Positions 54,472-62,699 of a DNA stretch of 62,898 nt are shown in pieces (position 1 is the first letter of the stretch; each line of letters starts with the position of its first letter). A program made the translations under genes and the position numbers. The stretch spans positions 1-62,898 of the forward strand of contig CANRPO010000020.1 of the NCBI GenBank assembly GCA_947632515.1, in the 5' to 3' direction. This stretch comes from an uncultured Lachnospiraceae bacterium. GTDB lineage: Bacteria; Bacillota; Clostridia; Lachnospirales; Lachnospiraceae. The notes under the pieces are model-generated. The model saw only the letters and a program-made list of their open reading frames with translations, ran no database searches and had not been told where the DNA came from.

Positions 54472-54837
54472 GTGGTAATGGAGATAAACGGCTTTGATAT
54501 TGTCCCCTACATAGCTTTTCAGGGCCTCAAGTGGCAGAGATCGGACATTGACGGACCGAACGCCGGTAGAAACATGAGCGGCGATACGATACGGGACAGA
54601 ATAGCCATCAAAATCAGGTGGGACGTCACTTGCAGGCCTTTAACTTCAAGCGAACTTTCAAAAATACTACAAAGCATAGAACCTGAATTCGTAACGGTTA
54701 CTTACACGGACCCGGTGACAAACAGCGTAAAGTCAGATCAGTTTTACTCCAACAATTTCCCTGTATCGTATCTGATCAAAAGGCCAAACGGGACGGAGCT
54801 TTGGGGCGGCTTGACATTTCCGCTGATACAAAGGTGA
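54472..54837 (+). CDS. Small distal tail-region protein
   Basis: 121 residues from GTG 54472, 7 nt after GGGGG (ATG two codons later is possible). INGFDIVPYIAFQGLKWQRS, RIAIKIRWDVTCRPLTSSEL, SYLIKRPNGTELWGGLTFPL. It lies where the distal tail (Dit) protein usually lies but is shorter. Role inferred from place. Confidence 0.6.
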   Translation: MVMEINGFDIVPYIAFQGLKWQRSDIDGPNAGRNMSGDTIRDRIAIKIRWDVTCRPLTSSELSKILQSIEPEFVTVTYTDPVTNSVKSDQFYSNNFPVSYLIKRPNGTELWGGLTFPLIQR

Positions 54838-54842
54838 TTTCA

Positions 54843-57371
54843 ATGGCGATAAATAAAGTAATCTACAGCGGGCATACCTTTACAAATGCTCCTGGCGCAG
54901 AAAATCAAATCAAGACCGGGCCTATGCTCCGGCTTTCGTCGGCCCTGTTGTCCGACGTGCTGTCAATTAACACGTGCGAATTTACGGTCGAAAGCAACGA
55001 CACTTCTTTAACATCTTTTGTAAGAAATACGCCTCTTGAGGTTTTCAGTGATGACGTGCCGTATGGCATTTATTATGTACAGACAGTCACGCGCTCAGGG
55101 CCAAATATCTATCAATTCTATGCAACCTCCACTATAGGATTGCTTGCGGAGGGCCTCCACTACGGCGACATCTACACGGGCCAGACGGTGGAAGAGGTGC
55201 TTCCCGGCATCATGGGGACGGTGCCGTATTACATCAAATCCAACCTCAAGCCCATCAAGCTCTACGGCTGGCTCCCGGTGGCGGCTCCCCGGGACAACCT
55301 GTCTCAGGTGCTGTTCGCCATCGGGGCGACGGTCAAGACGGATTTGGACGGGTATCTTCGCATCGAATCCTTCTGGGATTCTGTCAGCTCCATCACGGGA
55401 AAAGACCGCATCTACTCCGGCGCGAAGGTGGGGTACACGCCCGCCGTGACGCAGGTGGTGGTGACGGAGCACCAGTACGTGGAGAGCGCGGAGAGTATGC
55501 AGCTCTTCGAGGGAACCACGGCGGCGGGGGACATCGTGACGTTCAACGAGCCGATGCACGATCTCACGGCGTCCGGGTTTACCGTCCTTGACAGCGGGGC
55601 CAACTGGGCGCGGCTGTCGGCGGGGCCCGGGACGCTGACGGGACTCAAGTACACCCACAACACCCGGCAAATCGCAAAGGACGTGGCGGAGGCGCAGGTC
55701 CCCAACATCAAGAAGGTGGAAAACGCCACGCTCATCAGCCTTGTCAACTCACAGGCCACGGCGGAGCGGCTAGCCAACTATTACAAGTGGCTGGAGACGG
55801 TGGACGCGGCGGTGGTGTACAAGGGCGAGAAACCCGGGGATCGGTTGGAGATATATCATCCATATAATAATTCGGAGACTACAGGCTGTCTGCAATCGGC
55901 GGACGTGACATTATCTAATACCCTGAAAGGGCAGGAAAAAGTGTTGGTCGGATATGTCCCGCCTACGGCTGAGGACGTAGTAACATACGACAACCGGGTC
56001 ATCCTCACCGGCTCCGGCACCTACGAGATGCCGGAGGGTGTCGCCAACGCCAGAATCGTGCTCATCGGCGGCGGCGACGGCGGTACCGGCGGCACGGACG
56101 GCGAGGACGGCGAGAGCGGAAAAAGTGTTGATGCCTATACATACATATCCGAGTTCAAATACGGTGCGGGTGGCAAAGGCGGGCAGGGAGGCGCCGGCGG
56201 GGCCGCTGGGGCCAGCGGCCTTGTGTATATCTCCGACATCCGCCTTGACGGCACCAGGACCGTCCGCTACGACTGCGGACAGGGCGGGATCGGCGGCTCC
56301 AACGGCGAGCGGGGGACCCGGGGCACAAAAACCACCCTGCAAATCGGGGAGACCGTCTACTCCAGCGAAGATGGCGGTTCCTCCGGCGTGGGCTACACGG
56401 ACCCGCAGACGGGCGATACATACGCAGCGCCCGGTGAAAACGGAGAAAACGGCGCTGACGGCGGGGACGGCTCGACGTTTTCCGGGAGAAGTTATCCCGA
56501 TTATAAGTTTAACGGAGAAAACGGAGGAGACATTAACGATGCGCTGGGCGCGTGGGGATATACGGCTGAAATCCAGTTTGATCGCAGGCTATATCGGGAA
56601 CAGGGCGGACAGGTCGGAACAATCATTTACACTGAGCGCATTATTGCCGGGCAGTCGATAGATGTAAGCCTCCCTTTTACGCTCAGTGGAGGGACCGGGT
56701 ACACTTTCGATGAGCGGCGAGGTGAATCAGGCTGCGGGCTGTACACTGTGACCGGCGAAACGAAAGTAACGATTACTCCTGATTCTTTTGCGTTTTCGGA
56801 AGCCGGGCAAATACCCATTGACAACATACACGTCGCCGTGGCAGCTGACAACAACACAGCGCCGGGAATGCTTGTCTTTAAAAGCGCGACACTTTTAGAC
56901 AATAATAAAGCAACGCTTACATTTGATTATTATTGTTCGAGCTGGAAATCGTCGTTGTCTGGGAACGCGGATCAAATCAACTTTATGTGTATAATCTCCG
57001 GCTCAGGAGGCGGCGGAGCGGCAAAAGGCACACCCGCCGGGCGCCCTTATTACAGCTCAAACGGAAGCGACGGCCCCACCGTCGGGGAAAGTCCAAAGTA
57101 CGGCAACGGAGGCCACGGCGGCAACGGAGGCGGCGGTGGCGGCGGTGGCGGCGGTGGCGCGATCCTGACAAGCGGAAAAAGAAATGTCGGTATACAGACC
57201 GCTTCTGGAGCCAAGGGAGGTGCAGGAGGCCACGGCTCACCCGGCGGTACCGGCGGGCCCGGCTGCATCATCCTCTACTACGGTATCCCGCACGTCACGT
57301 CCTCCGGGTGGCTCAAGACCCGTGACGGCAAGTACTTCAACGGGCGCCTCAAGCGGCGCTTTATCGTATAA
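54843..57371 (+). CDS. Baseplate/tail fibre protein with glycine-rich domain
   Basis: 842 residues from ATG 54843. Residues 1-380 are a baseplate hub-like part (SGHTFTNAPGAENQIKTGPM, TVEEVLPGIMGTVPYYIKSN). From about 385 a repeat-rich adhesin part starts at TYEMPEGVANARIVLIGGG. Glycine tracts AGGKGGQGGAGGAAGASG and a run of 11 Gly occur near 760-785. Such polyglycine tips (as in S16/T2-type adhesins) contact the host. It is followed by the DGR-diversified protein, so two candidate receptor binders adjoin. Confidence 0.75.
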   Translation: MAINKVIYSGHTFTNAPGAENQIKTGPMLRLSSALLSDVLSINTCEFTVESNDTSLTSFVRNTPLEVFSDDVPYGIYYVQTVTRSGPNIYQFYATSTIGLLAEGLHYGDIYTGQTVEEVLPGIMGTVPYYIKSNLKPIKLYGWLPVAAPRDNLSQVLFAIGATVKTDLDGYLRIESFWDSVSSITGKDRIYSGAKVGYTPAVTQVVVTEHQYVESAESMQLFEGTTAAGDIVTFNEPMHDLTASGFTVLDSGANWARLSAGPGTLTGLKYTHNTRQIAKDVAEAQVPNIKKVENATLISLVNSQATAERLANYYKWLETVDAAVVYKGEKPGDRLEIYHPYNNSETTGCLQSADVTLSNTLKGQEKVLVGYVPPTAEDVVTYDNRVILTGSGTYEMPEGVANARIVLIGGGDGGTGGTDGEDGESGKSVDAYTYISEFKYGAGGKGGQGGAGGAAGASGLVYISDIRLDGTRTVRYDCGQGGIGGSNGERGTRGTKTTLQIGETVYSSEDGGSSGVGYTDPQTGDTYAAPGENGENGADGGDGSTFSGRSYPDYKFNGENGGDINDALGAWGYTAEIQFDRRLYREQGGQVGTIIYTERIIAGQSIDVSLPFTLSGGTGYTFDERRGESGCGLYTVTGETKVTITPDSFAFSEAGQIPIDNIHVAVAADNNTAPGMLVFKSATLLDNNKATLTFDYYCSSWKSSLSGNADQINFMCIISGSGGGGAAKGTPAGRPYYSSNGSDGPTVGESPKYGNGGHGGNGGGGGGGGGGGAILTSGKRNVGIQTASGAKGGAGGHGSPGGTGGPGCIILYYGIPHVTSSGWLKTRDGKYFNGRLKRRFIV

Positions 57372-57385
57372 CAGGAGGCGAGAAC

Positions 57386-60235
57386 ATGGCATACGATTTG
57401 CAACCGTCCTACTACACCAGCCGATGGAGCGGCGAGGAAATCGACCGGCTCCTGGAGGGCGGGAACATGGTCATCAATGAGAGGGTCGATTCCTTAGAGG
57501 CATTAAAGGCGAAATATCCAGAGGGCAAAGACGGATATTATGTCGCGGCAGACACCGGGGACGTGTATTGGTGGGACAAGTCCACAAACGAGTGGGTAAG
57601 CTTGGGACATATCGAGGGACCACAAGGCCCTGCGGGTACGGGCATCGACAGTATACAGCGCACCTCCGGCACGGGGCTGGCCGGGTCAACAGACGTGTAC
57701 ACGGTCTATCTCTCCGACGGCAACGAGTACACTTTCACGGTGGTAAACGGGCGGGACGGCAACATTGCGGAGGCAGAGGCGGCAAACGAGCTGGCGAAAC
57801 GGTTGCTTGAAAATACAAAAGCGTCTGCCAAATCGGCACAAGACGCCGCCAGCAACGCCGCTGAGAGTGCCCGTGACGCCACCGACGTGGCCCTCCACCC
57901 GCCCATCCTGAAGGAAGGGAGCGACCACTGGTATATATGGAACACCACGGCCAACGACTACAAGGACAGCGGCATCGACGCGGGCGTTTCGCTGGGGGTG
58001 TCGCCGGACACCGTGACGGGGGAGCCGGGGAGCAAGGCAAAGGTGGAGAACGTGGGTACGAAGAATGACCCGGTGCTTAAATTCACCCTCCCGGAAGGCC
58101 AGCCCGGCGTGTCGCCCACGGTAAACGTCCAAAAAGAGGGCGGGACTACTACCGTCACTATCACGGACGCAGGAGGAGAACACACTGCGGAGATACTGGA
58201 CGGTGAGGTGACAAAAGCCGCTTTGGACTCGGCTCTTGCCAAGAAGCAGGACACCCTTACCGGCACCCAGGGCCAGGTCGTGGGGTTTGACAATGCGGGT
58301 AAGGCCGTGGCGGCGGAGGTTGGGGGGACGAACCTGTTCCCAAATGATGTGGAAATTTCCATTGGAGGCGAGTTCCCAACTTGGAGATTTATCAGATCAG
58401 AAGGAAATGACGCCGCCACTTTTGAAAAAATCGCTATTCCAGATTCCATAACCCCATGCTTAAAAAACGGGTTCCGCTTGAAAAACATGGATGGCGGTCA
58501 TTTCGGAATTGAAACGAGGTACATAAACCTTCTTGTCGGGCAAACCTATACACTAAGTTGCTACGCCCGCGGCGGCGGAAAGCTACGGCTTCAAGTGCAA
58601 GGAAATCCAATGCCTTTAAAAGACTTTGACACGACAGATTCATGGAAAAAATATTCCTTCACTTACATTTATAACATGGATTTGACTAAGCATGAGGCGG
58701 CAAGGTATCTCATTATTGGCAACGGCACACTTGAAATATGTGGGCAAAAACTGGAAATTGGCACCGTCGCCACGGACTGGTCACCCTCGCCGGAGGATTT
58801 GGTGTACAAGTGGCAGACGGAGGGGGTTGTGCCACACCGCTACGTGGTTCGCTGGGACAAGAAGCAGGCGAAATGCACGAGGATGTATGACGCGGCGAAT
58901 ATAACCACGGACACCACACATTTTGCCTATCACGGGGCGGTAGATAAGTCGTATGACAACCCCTTTGATAATCTCTATCCCTGGTCACATCGAAAGCTGT
59001 GCAAGGCGGACAAGGCAAAGTACAAGGAGCTTTACGAGGCCGGGGGAGACGTGATGGGGGCTATAACCAAGTGGGAGGACGAGCCGGGCTTTAAACTGGG
59101 GCCGGAGCTTGATGGCATGGACATGGTGTACACGCCGGAATTTTGGATGAAGCAGTGGGAGGACGGCGGGTACGTCTACATAGGCGTGGCGGACGGGCCA
59201 ATCTATGGGTGGCAGTACGTCCCGGAAATGGTGCTGGGGCGGTATCTGGCCAGTGACGACGGCAATGACGGGCTTACATCCCTGGCCGGGGATGTGCCCC
59301 TGGCGGATACGGTCAGCGTCGGAACCCTCCACACAAAGGCGAAGGCGGACCATCTGACGCTGGACACCATCCAGACCTGGGACCCGGAGACGGTACTGAT
59401 GGTGGTGGAGTACGCGAATATGAACTGTCAGGCGGCCATTGGCCATAGCGTGGATAGTCTCTACCGGGCGCAGAGTGAGCACCCCACGGCGGACGGAACG
59501 AGCGTGAATTATGTTACGTTGCCTGCCGCCATGAAGGACTGGCTCATTCCCGGCGCTATCCTGGCCTTCGGTGCGGTAAATGATAGGGGCACTGAGGCAC
59601 GGAGGGCTGTTACAAAGACTGAGGACGTGAGCGGCGGCGTTAAGGTGACATTTTCCGGCGACCCGGTTACATATACCACGGCGACCTTCTGCTCCATCCA
59701 CGGCCTCTACAATGCCCCGGATGCGGCCATCGGGAGCAAATCCGGGTATATCGGGACAGATGGACGGTCACTGGCGTATTACCGGGGCCGTAATTGCTGG
59801 GGAAATTGCTTTCACTATCTCCTTGGCGCTTACCGTGAGCAGAACACCGGCCACATCTGGGTGGCGCCGGATTTGGAGACGGCGGACGAACTGGACGCGC
59901 TGGACAAGAGCGAGTGCATCGACACCGGCTGCACCCTCCCGCAGGGGGCGAGCGGGGCGCAGGGCGAAGGATATATCAAGGAGCTGTACCTTCTTCCGGA
60001 CTACCCCATGGCGCCGTTCTGCAAGAGTACCGGCGGGGACAGCACGAAACCCGTGGGGGATTATGTCTGGACTCCGGCTTTGAGTGCTGGAAATACGATC
60101 TGCCTTGCCGGGGCGTGCGCGGGCGACGGGCTGCGCGTTGGTCGTTTCACGGCGCACTGGCGCGCTGCGTCCTCGGCTGCCTGGTGGGGCCACGCCGCCT
60201 CCCTCGCCTTCAAAAACCCCAAAGGGGGAGTTTGA
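57386..60235 (+). CDS. DGR target: tail receptor-binding protein
   Basis: 949 residues behind CAGGAGG. Parts: N-terminal tail-attachment (SRWSGEEIDRLLEGGNMVIN), short collagen-like GPQGPAGTGIDSI, coiled coil at about 135-165 (NELAKRLLENTKASAKSAQD), repeats with GQPGVSPTVNVQKEGG, a carbohydrate-binding-like middle (TYTLSCYARGGGKLRLQVQG), and a C-terminal C-type-lectin/FGE-like domain from about 620. Variable residues (907-936) come from the VR. The core GRFTA.W..ASS.AWW...AASL keeps Trp/Gly scaffold residues. Role: receptor binding, diversified by the DGR. Confidence 0.92.
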   Translation: MAYDLQPSYYTSRWSGEEIDRLLEGGNMVINERVDSLEALKAKYPEGKDGYYVAADTGDVYWWDKSTNEWVSLGHIEGPQGPAGTGIDSIQRTSGTGLAGSTDVYTVYLSDGNEYTFTVVNGRDGNIAEAEAANELAKRLLENTKASAKSAQDAASNAAESARDATDVALHPPILKEGSDHWYIWNTTANDYKDSGIDAGVSLGVSPDTVTGEPGSKAKVENVGTKNDPVLKFTLPEGQPGVSPTVNVQKEGGTTTVTITDAGGEHTAEILDGEVTKAALDSALAKKQDTLTGTQGQVVGFDNAGKAVAAEVGGTNLFPNDVEISIGGEFPTWRFIRSEGNDAATFEKIAIPDSITPCLKNGFRLKNMDGGHFGIETRYINLLVGQTYTLSCYARGGGKLRLQVQGNPMPLKDFDTTDSWKKYSFTYIYNMDLTKHEAARYLIIGNGTLEICGQKLEIGTVATDWSPSPEDLVYKWQTEGVVPHRYVVRWDKKQAKCTRMYDAANITTDTTHFAYHGAVDKSYDNPFDNLYPWSHRKLCKADKAKYKELYEAGGDVMGAITKWEDEPGFKLGPELDGMDMVYTPEFWMKQWEDGGYVYIGVADGPIYGWQYVPEMVLGRYLASDDGNDGLTSLAGDVPLADTVSVGTLHTKAKADHLTLDTIQTWDPETVLMVVEYANMNCQAAIGHSVDSLYRAQSEHPTADGTSVNYVTLPAAMKDWLIPGAILAFGAVNDRGTEARRAVTKTEDVSGGVKVTFSGDPVTYTTATFCSIHGLYNAPDAAIGSKSGYIGTDGRSLAYYRGRNCWGNCFHYLLGAYREQNTGHIWVAPDLETADELDALDKSECIDTGCTLPQGASGAQGEGYIKELYLLPDYPMAPFCKSTGGDSTKPVGDYVWTPALSAGNTICLAGACAGDGLRVGRFTAHWRAASSAAWWGHAASLAFKNPKGGV
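60099..60204 (+). repeat. DGR variable repeat (VR)
   Basis: 106 bp at the 3' end of the target gene. Aligned without gaps to the template repeat it differs at 18 positions, every one an adenine in the template (11 to G, 6 to C, 1 to T). Eleven residues change (907, 911, 913, 914, 917, 924, 926, 928, 931, 935, 936) and one difference is silent. The last 14 bp before the end (CGCCGCCTCCCT part) are adenine-free and identical, as in an IMH. Confidence 0.97.
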
Positions 60236-60258
60236 GGGGGAGCGCACTCCCCCTCAAA
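60231..60258 (+). promoter_or_regulatory. DGR hairpin after VR
   Basis: Perfect 12-bp stem TTTGAGGGGGAG/CTCCCCCTCAAA with tetraloop CGCA, 26 bp after the VR end. The TGA stop of the target gene lies in the 5' arm. In the Bordetella phage DGR a cruciform in this position marks the target for retrohoming. Confidence 0.85.
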
Positions 60259-60340
60259 ATAAAAATAGATAAATCCTAAATTTCGTGACCCGGTGGGTCA
60301 CAAAGGGCACTATCCGACAATAGGCGGGTTTCGCTTGGCT

Positions 60341-60446
60341 TCTGCATTGCCGGGGCGAACGCGAACAACGGGCTGAACGTTGGTCGTTTCACGGCAAACT
60401 GGCACAATGCGTCCTCGAATGCCTGGTGGAACAACGCCGCCTCCCT
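60341..60446 (+). repeat. DGR template repeat (TR)
   Basis: 106-bp template. Read in the VR frame it gives mostly AAC/AAT (Asn) codons at the variable positions, the codon that spreads widest under adenine randomisation. It holds 22 adenines, 18 of which differ in the present VR. A GTGACCC-GGT-GGGTCAC hairpin sits upstream at 60285-60301. The remaining non-coding parts (60259-60340 and 60447-60610) probably belong to the TR RNA. Confidence 0.96.
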
Positions 60447-60610
60447 GTCTTCTTTTGCCCTCGTTCTACGTTTGACGTAGTGTCGGACAGTGCCTTGGCC
60501 CTTGCCAAAAATATGCCGCTGGGATGCGGGTTAGTAGGTTCACCGAAAGGCCGCAAGGTAAGAAGAGAGAGGGCGAATATCCCAGATAATATCCTGAAAA
60601 GGAGATGCTT

Positions 60611-61765
60611 ATGCCAAAAAGAAAAAATCACAGGTGGGAGCAGGTCATCACGTTTGAGAACTGCTACGCCGCCGTGGAGGAGGTTTTGAAAAACCGCCAC
60701 TTCCCGGCCCTGGGCTCCAGGCTCCATACGCCCAACAGGAGGGACATAGAGCGGATCGTCCGACGCCGGGCGAAGCACCTGCCCAAGCCGGGATATATCA
60801 CCTGGTGCGTGGAGCACAAGGAGGGGGTGGCGCGGAGGGTACAGACGGGCCTGACAAACAAGACGTGGACGCCGAGACAGTACCGCACACGGGTAATCAT
60901 GGACAAGCTCCGGCACAAGGAGAGGCGATTGAAGATGCCGTGCCTCTACGACCAGTTTATACACCACGCCGTCCTTCGGGTGATGATCCCGGACCTTCAA
61001 AAGCGGTTTTACCACTATAGCTGTGGGTCGGTCCCCGGCGCGGGGCAGAAGCGGGCCGTCAACGCCGCCAAGAGGCTCACCAAGGCCAGGAAAGGCGCCA
61101 AGTATGCCGCGTCCTGCGACGTGTATCACTTTTATGATACATGTGGTATGGAGACGGTGATGGCGTGTCTGGAGCGGGTATATAAGGACCGGGAGCTACT
61201 GTGGGCCAACCGAAAGATTTTGGAGAGCATGGGCGGGACGCTGGCAATAGGATTCTTCCCCAGCCCGTGGTACGCAAACCTCGTACTGGATATGGCCGTA
61301 GATAAGCCCCTGAAGGACAGGTACGGGCGGGAGGTGAAGTTGGTGCGCTTTGCCGACGATATGCTGATGGTGTCCGGGAACAAACGGAGGCTCCACCGAT
61401 GCGTCGGCTTTATCCAGGAGAGGCTTCGCCAATGGGGAATGAGGCTCAAAGGGACATATCAGGTGTACCGCATCAAATGCGGAGCGGCGTTTTTGAGCTA
61501 CCGATTCTTCCGTCGATGTACGCTTATCCGTAAGCAAATTCTCTTTCGGATCACAGCGGCGGCTCGCAAAACCAAGGGCGGAATATCTCCCGACCTGGCG
61601 CGGCGGCTGTGCTCCTACAAGGGGATCATGCTCCCCGCCAACAGCAGAACGGTGTGGGAAAAACACTTCAAAAAAAACACATGGAAAAAATGCAGGAGGG
61701 TAATCAGCTATGTTGACATACTTTGCAAGCAAGCCCAAGCGGTCTACGGTGGAGCGGCTGCCTGA
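60611..61765 (+). CDS. DGR reverse transcriptase
   Basis: 384 residues from ATG 60611 behind AAAAGGAG (ATG 60605 is too close). Palm motifs: CDVYHFYDTC with Asp170, LAIGFFPSPWYANLVL (211-226, the IGxxxSxxxAN form of DGR enzymes), RFADD (246-250). N-terminal basic part (NRRDIERIVRRRAKHLPKPG) and thumb (SYKGIMLPANS) as expected. It copies TR RNA with errors opposite adenine to give cDNA that replaces VR. No separate Avd-type accessory gene is seen between TR and RT. Confidence 0.95.
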   Translation: MPKRKNHRWEQVITFENCYAAVEEVLKNRHFPALGSRLHTPNRRDIERIVRRRAKHLPKPGYITWCVEHKEGVARRVQTGLTNKTWTPRQYRTRVIMDKLRHKERRLKMPCLYDQFIHHAVLRVMIPDLQKRFYHYSCGSVPGAGQKRAVNAAKRLTKARKGAKYAASCDVYHFYDTCGMETVMACLERVYKDRELLWANRKILESMGGTLAIGFFPSPWYANLVLDMAVDKPLKDRYGREVKLVRFADDMLMVSGNKRRLHRCVGFIQERLRQWGMRLKGTYQVYRIKCGAAFLSYRFFRRCTLIRKQILFRITAAARKTKGGISPDLARRLCSYKGIMLPANSRTVWEKHFKKNTWKKCRRVISYVDILCKQAQAVYGGAAA

Positions 61766-62039
61766 CAGGACATTGTTGGTCACGCTAAACGACAATATCC
61801 GCCGCGGGGAGGACGTTTCGGGGCCGGAGGGGGAGAACTCCGAACGGTGGGAGGCAGACCAGTACACGCTGGTGATCCCGGCGCTGCCTGGAATCGAGAG
61901 GAGCGTGGAGGAAAACTTCGACGACTGGCTCCGCAGGGCCAAGAATACGCCCGCCCCGGAGGCCACGGGAAAGCAGCGATTGGATGACCTGGAGGCGGCG
62001 ATGATTGAGATCGCGTCCATTGTGGGAGGTGGTGAATGA
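61710..62039 (+). CDS. Phage tail-region protein, unknown
   Basis: 109 residues, overlapping the RT end by 56 bp, behind GGAGGG. TVERLPDRTLLVTLNDNIRR, WEADQYTLVIPALPGIERSV, FDDWLRRAKNTPAPEA, then a helix. Widespread just after fibre genes in clostridial phages. Not a helical Avd-like protein. Confidence 0.65.
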   Translation: MLTYFASKPKRSTVERLPDRTLLVTLNDNIRRGEDVSGPEGENSERWEADQYTLVIPALPGIERSVEENFDDWLRRAKNTPAPEATGKQRLDDLEAAMIEIASIVGGGE

Positions 62040-62040
62040 T

Positions 62041-62148
62041 ATGGCGAGTATCTACGTGCGCTGGATCAAGCAGGGTAAGCTGACGCTGGAAGAAGTCCCG
62101 GATCGGTGGAGGGCCGCGGTGGAAGAGAAACTCAAGGAGGCCGGGTAA
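62041..62148 (+). CDS. XkdX-like small protein
   Basis: 35 residues: ASIYVRWIKQGKLTLEEVPD then RWRAAVEEKLKEAG, behind GGAGGTGG. The pattern (aromatic-R-K-G-L-T-EEV) fits XkdX-type peptides between tail fibres and holin. Stop overlaps the next start (TAATG). Function is unknown. Confidence 0.6.
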   Translation: MASIYVRWIKQGKLTLEEVPDRWRAAVEEKLKEAG

Positions 62149-62309
62149 TGGATAACGCAGAAACCATCGCGGAGCTGACGGAAATCTGCGTAAGACAAGC
62201 GAAGATCATCAAGGCGCAAGCCGAAATCCTCTCCGTTCTGGGCGCGGAGGTGCTGGAGGACAACGAACTTGCGGCGAGGCTCCAAAAATTTACATGGGAG
62301 AGACTTTAG
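62148..62309 (+). CDS. Small helical protein before holin
   Basis: 53 residues, start overlapping the XkdX-like stop. AETIAELTEICVRQAKIIKA and LGAEVLEDNELAARLQKFTW: a single amphipathic coiled helix pair. Function is unknown. Confidence 0.6.
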   Translation: MDNAETIAELTEICVRQAKIIKAQAEILSVLGAEVLEDNELAARLQKFTWERL

Positions 62310-62699
62310 ATGGACTGGACAAGCATTGTGGTGGCGCTAATAGCCTTTCTTGGAGGCGGCGGGGTGAGCGGAATCGTAACGCTTATCCTGCAACGGCGAT
62401 GGAAGAAGAAAGACGAGGCGGAGGCCAAGAACACAGTAAGCCGGGAGGAATTTGAGCAGCTGAAAAGCGACGTGGCAAATATTCGGGAGGCGACCTGTGC
62501 GTCGCTTGAGCAGAATATCCGCTATCTTGCCATGTGCTACATAGCTGCCAAAGAAATCTCTGTGGACGACAAGGAGACATTCCACCGTATGCACGCGGCC
62601 TTCAAGGCAAACGGCGGGGAGGACCTGGACGTTGCATTGGAGGAAGTGGATAAGCTCCCGGTGAAAGAGCCGCGGTTTAAGAAGGGGGACGACGTATGA
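62310..62699 (+). CDS. Holin-like membrane protein
   Basis: 129 residues starting directly after the previous stop. One N-terminal membrane helix (IVVALIAFLGGGGVSGIVTL), a basic stop-transfer (QRRWKKKDE), then coiled coil (EEFEQLKSDVANIREATCAS). Position before the endolysin and topology suggest a holin or holin partner (XhlA-like). Only one membrane span, so pore formation is uncertain. Confidence 0.65.
   Translation: MDWTSIVVALIAFLGGGGVSGIVTLILQRRWKKKDEAEAKNTVSREEFEQLKSDVANIREATCASLEQNIRYLAMCYIAAKEISVDDKETFHRMHAAFKANGGEDLDVALEEVDKLPVKEPRFKKGDDV

Noticed and set aside
60426..60689. 87-codon ORF between TR and RT as an Avd gene
   Set aside because: It reads through TR and the RT start in another frame, is Pro/Arg-rich rather than helical, and has no ribosome site.
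60341..61765. Retron or group II intron instead of a DGR
   Set aside because: No msr/msd or intron domain V/VI is visible, while VR/TR with adenine-only mismatches is diagnostic for a DGR.
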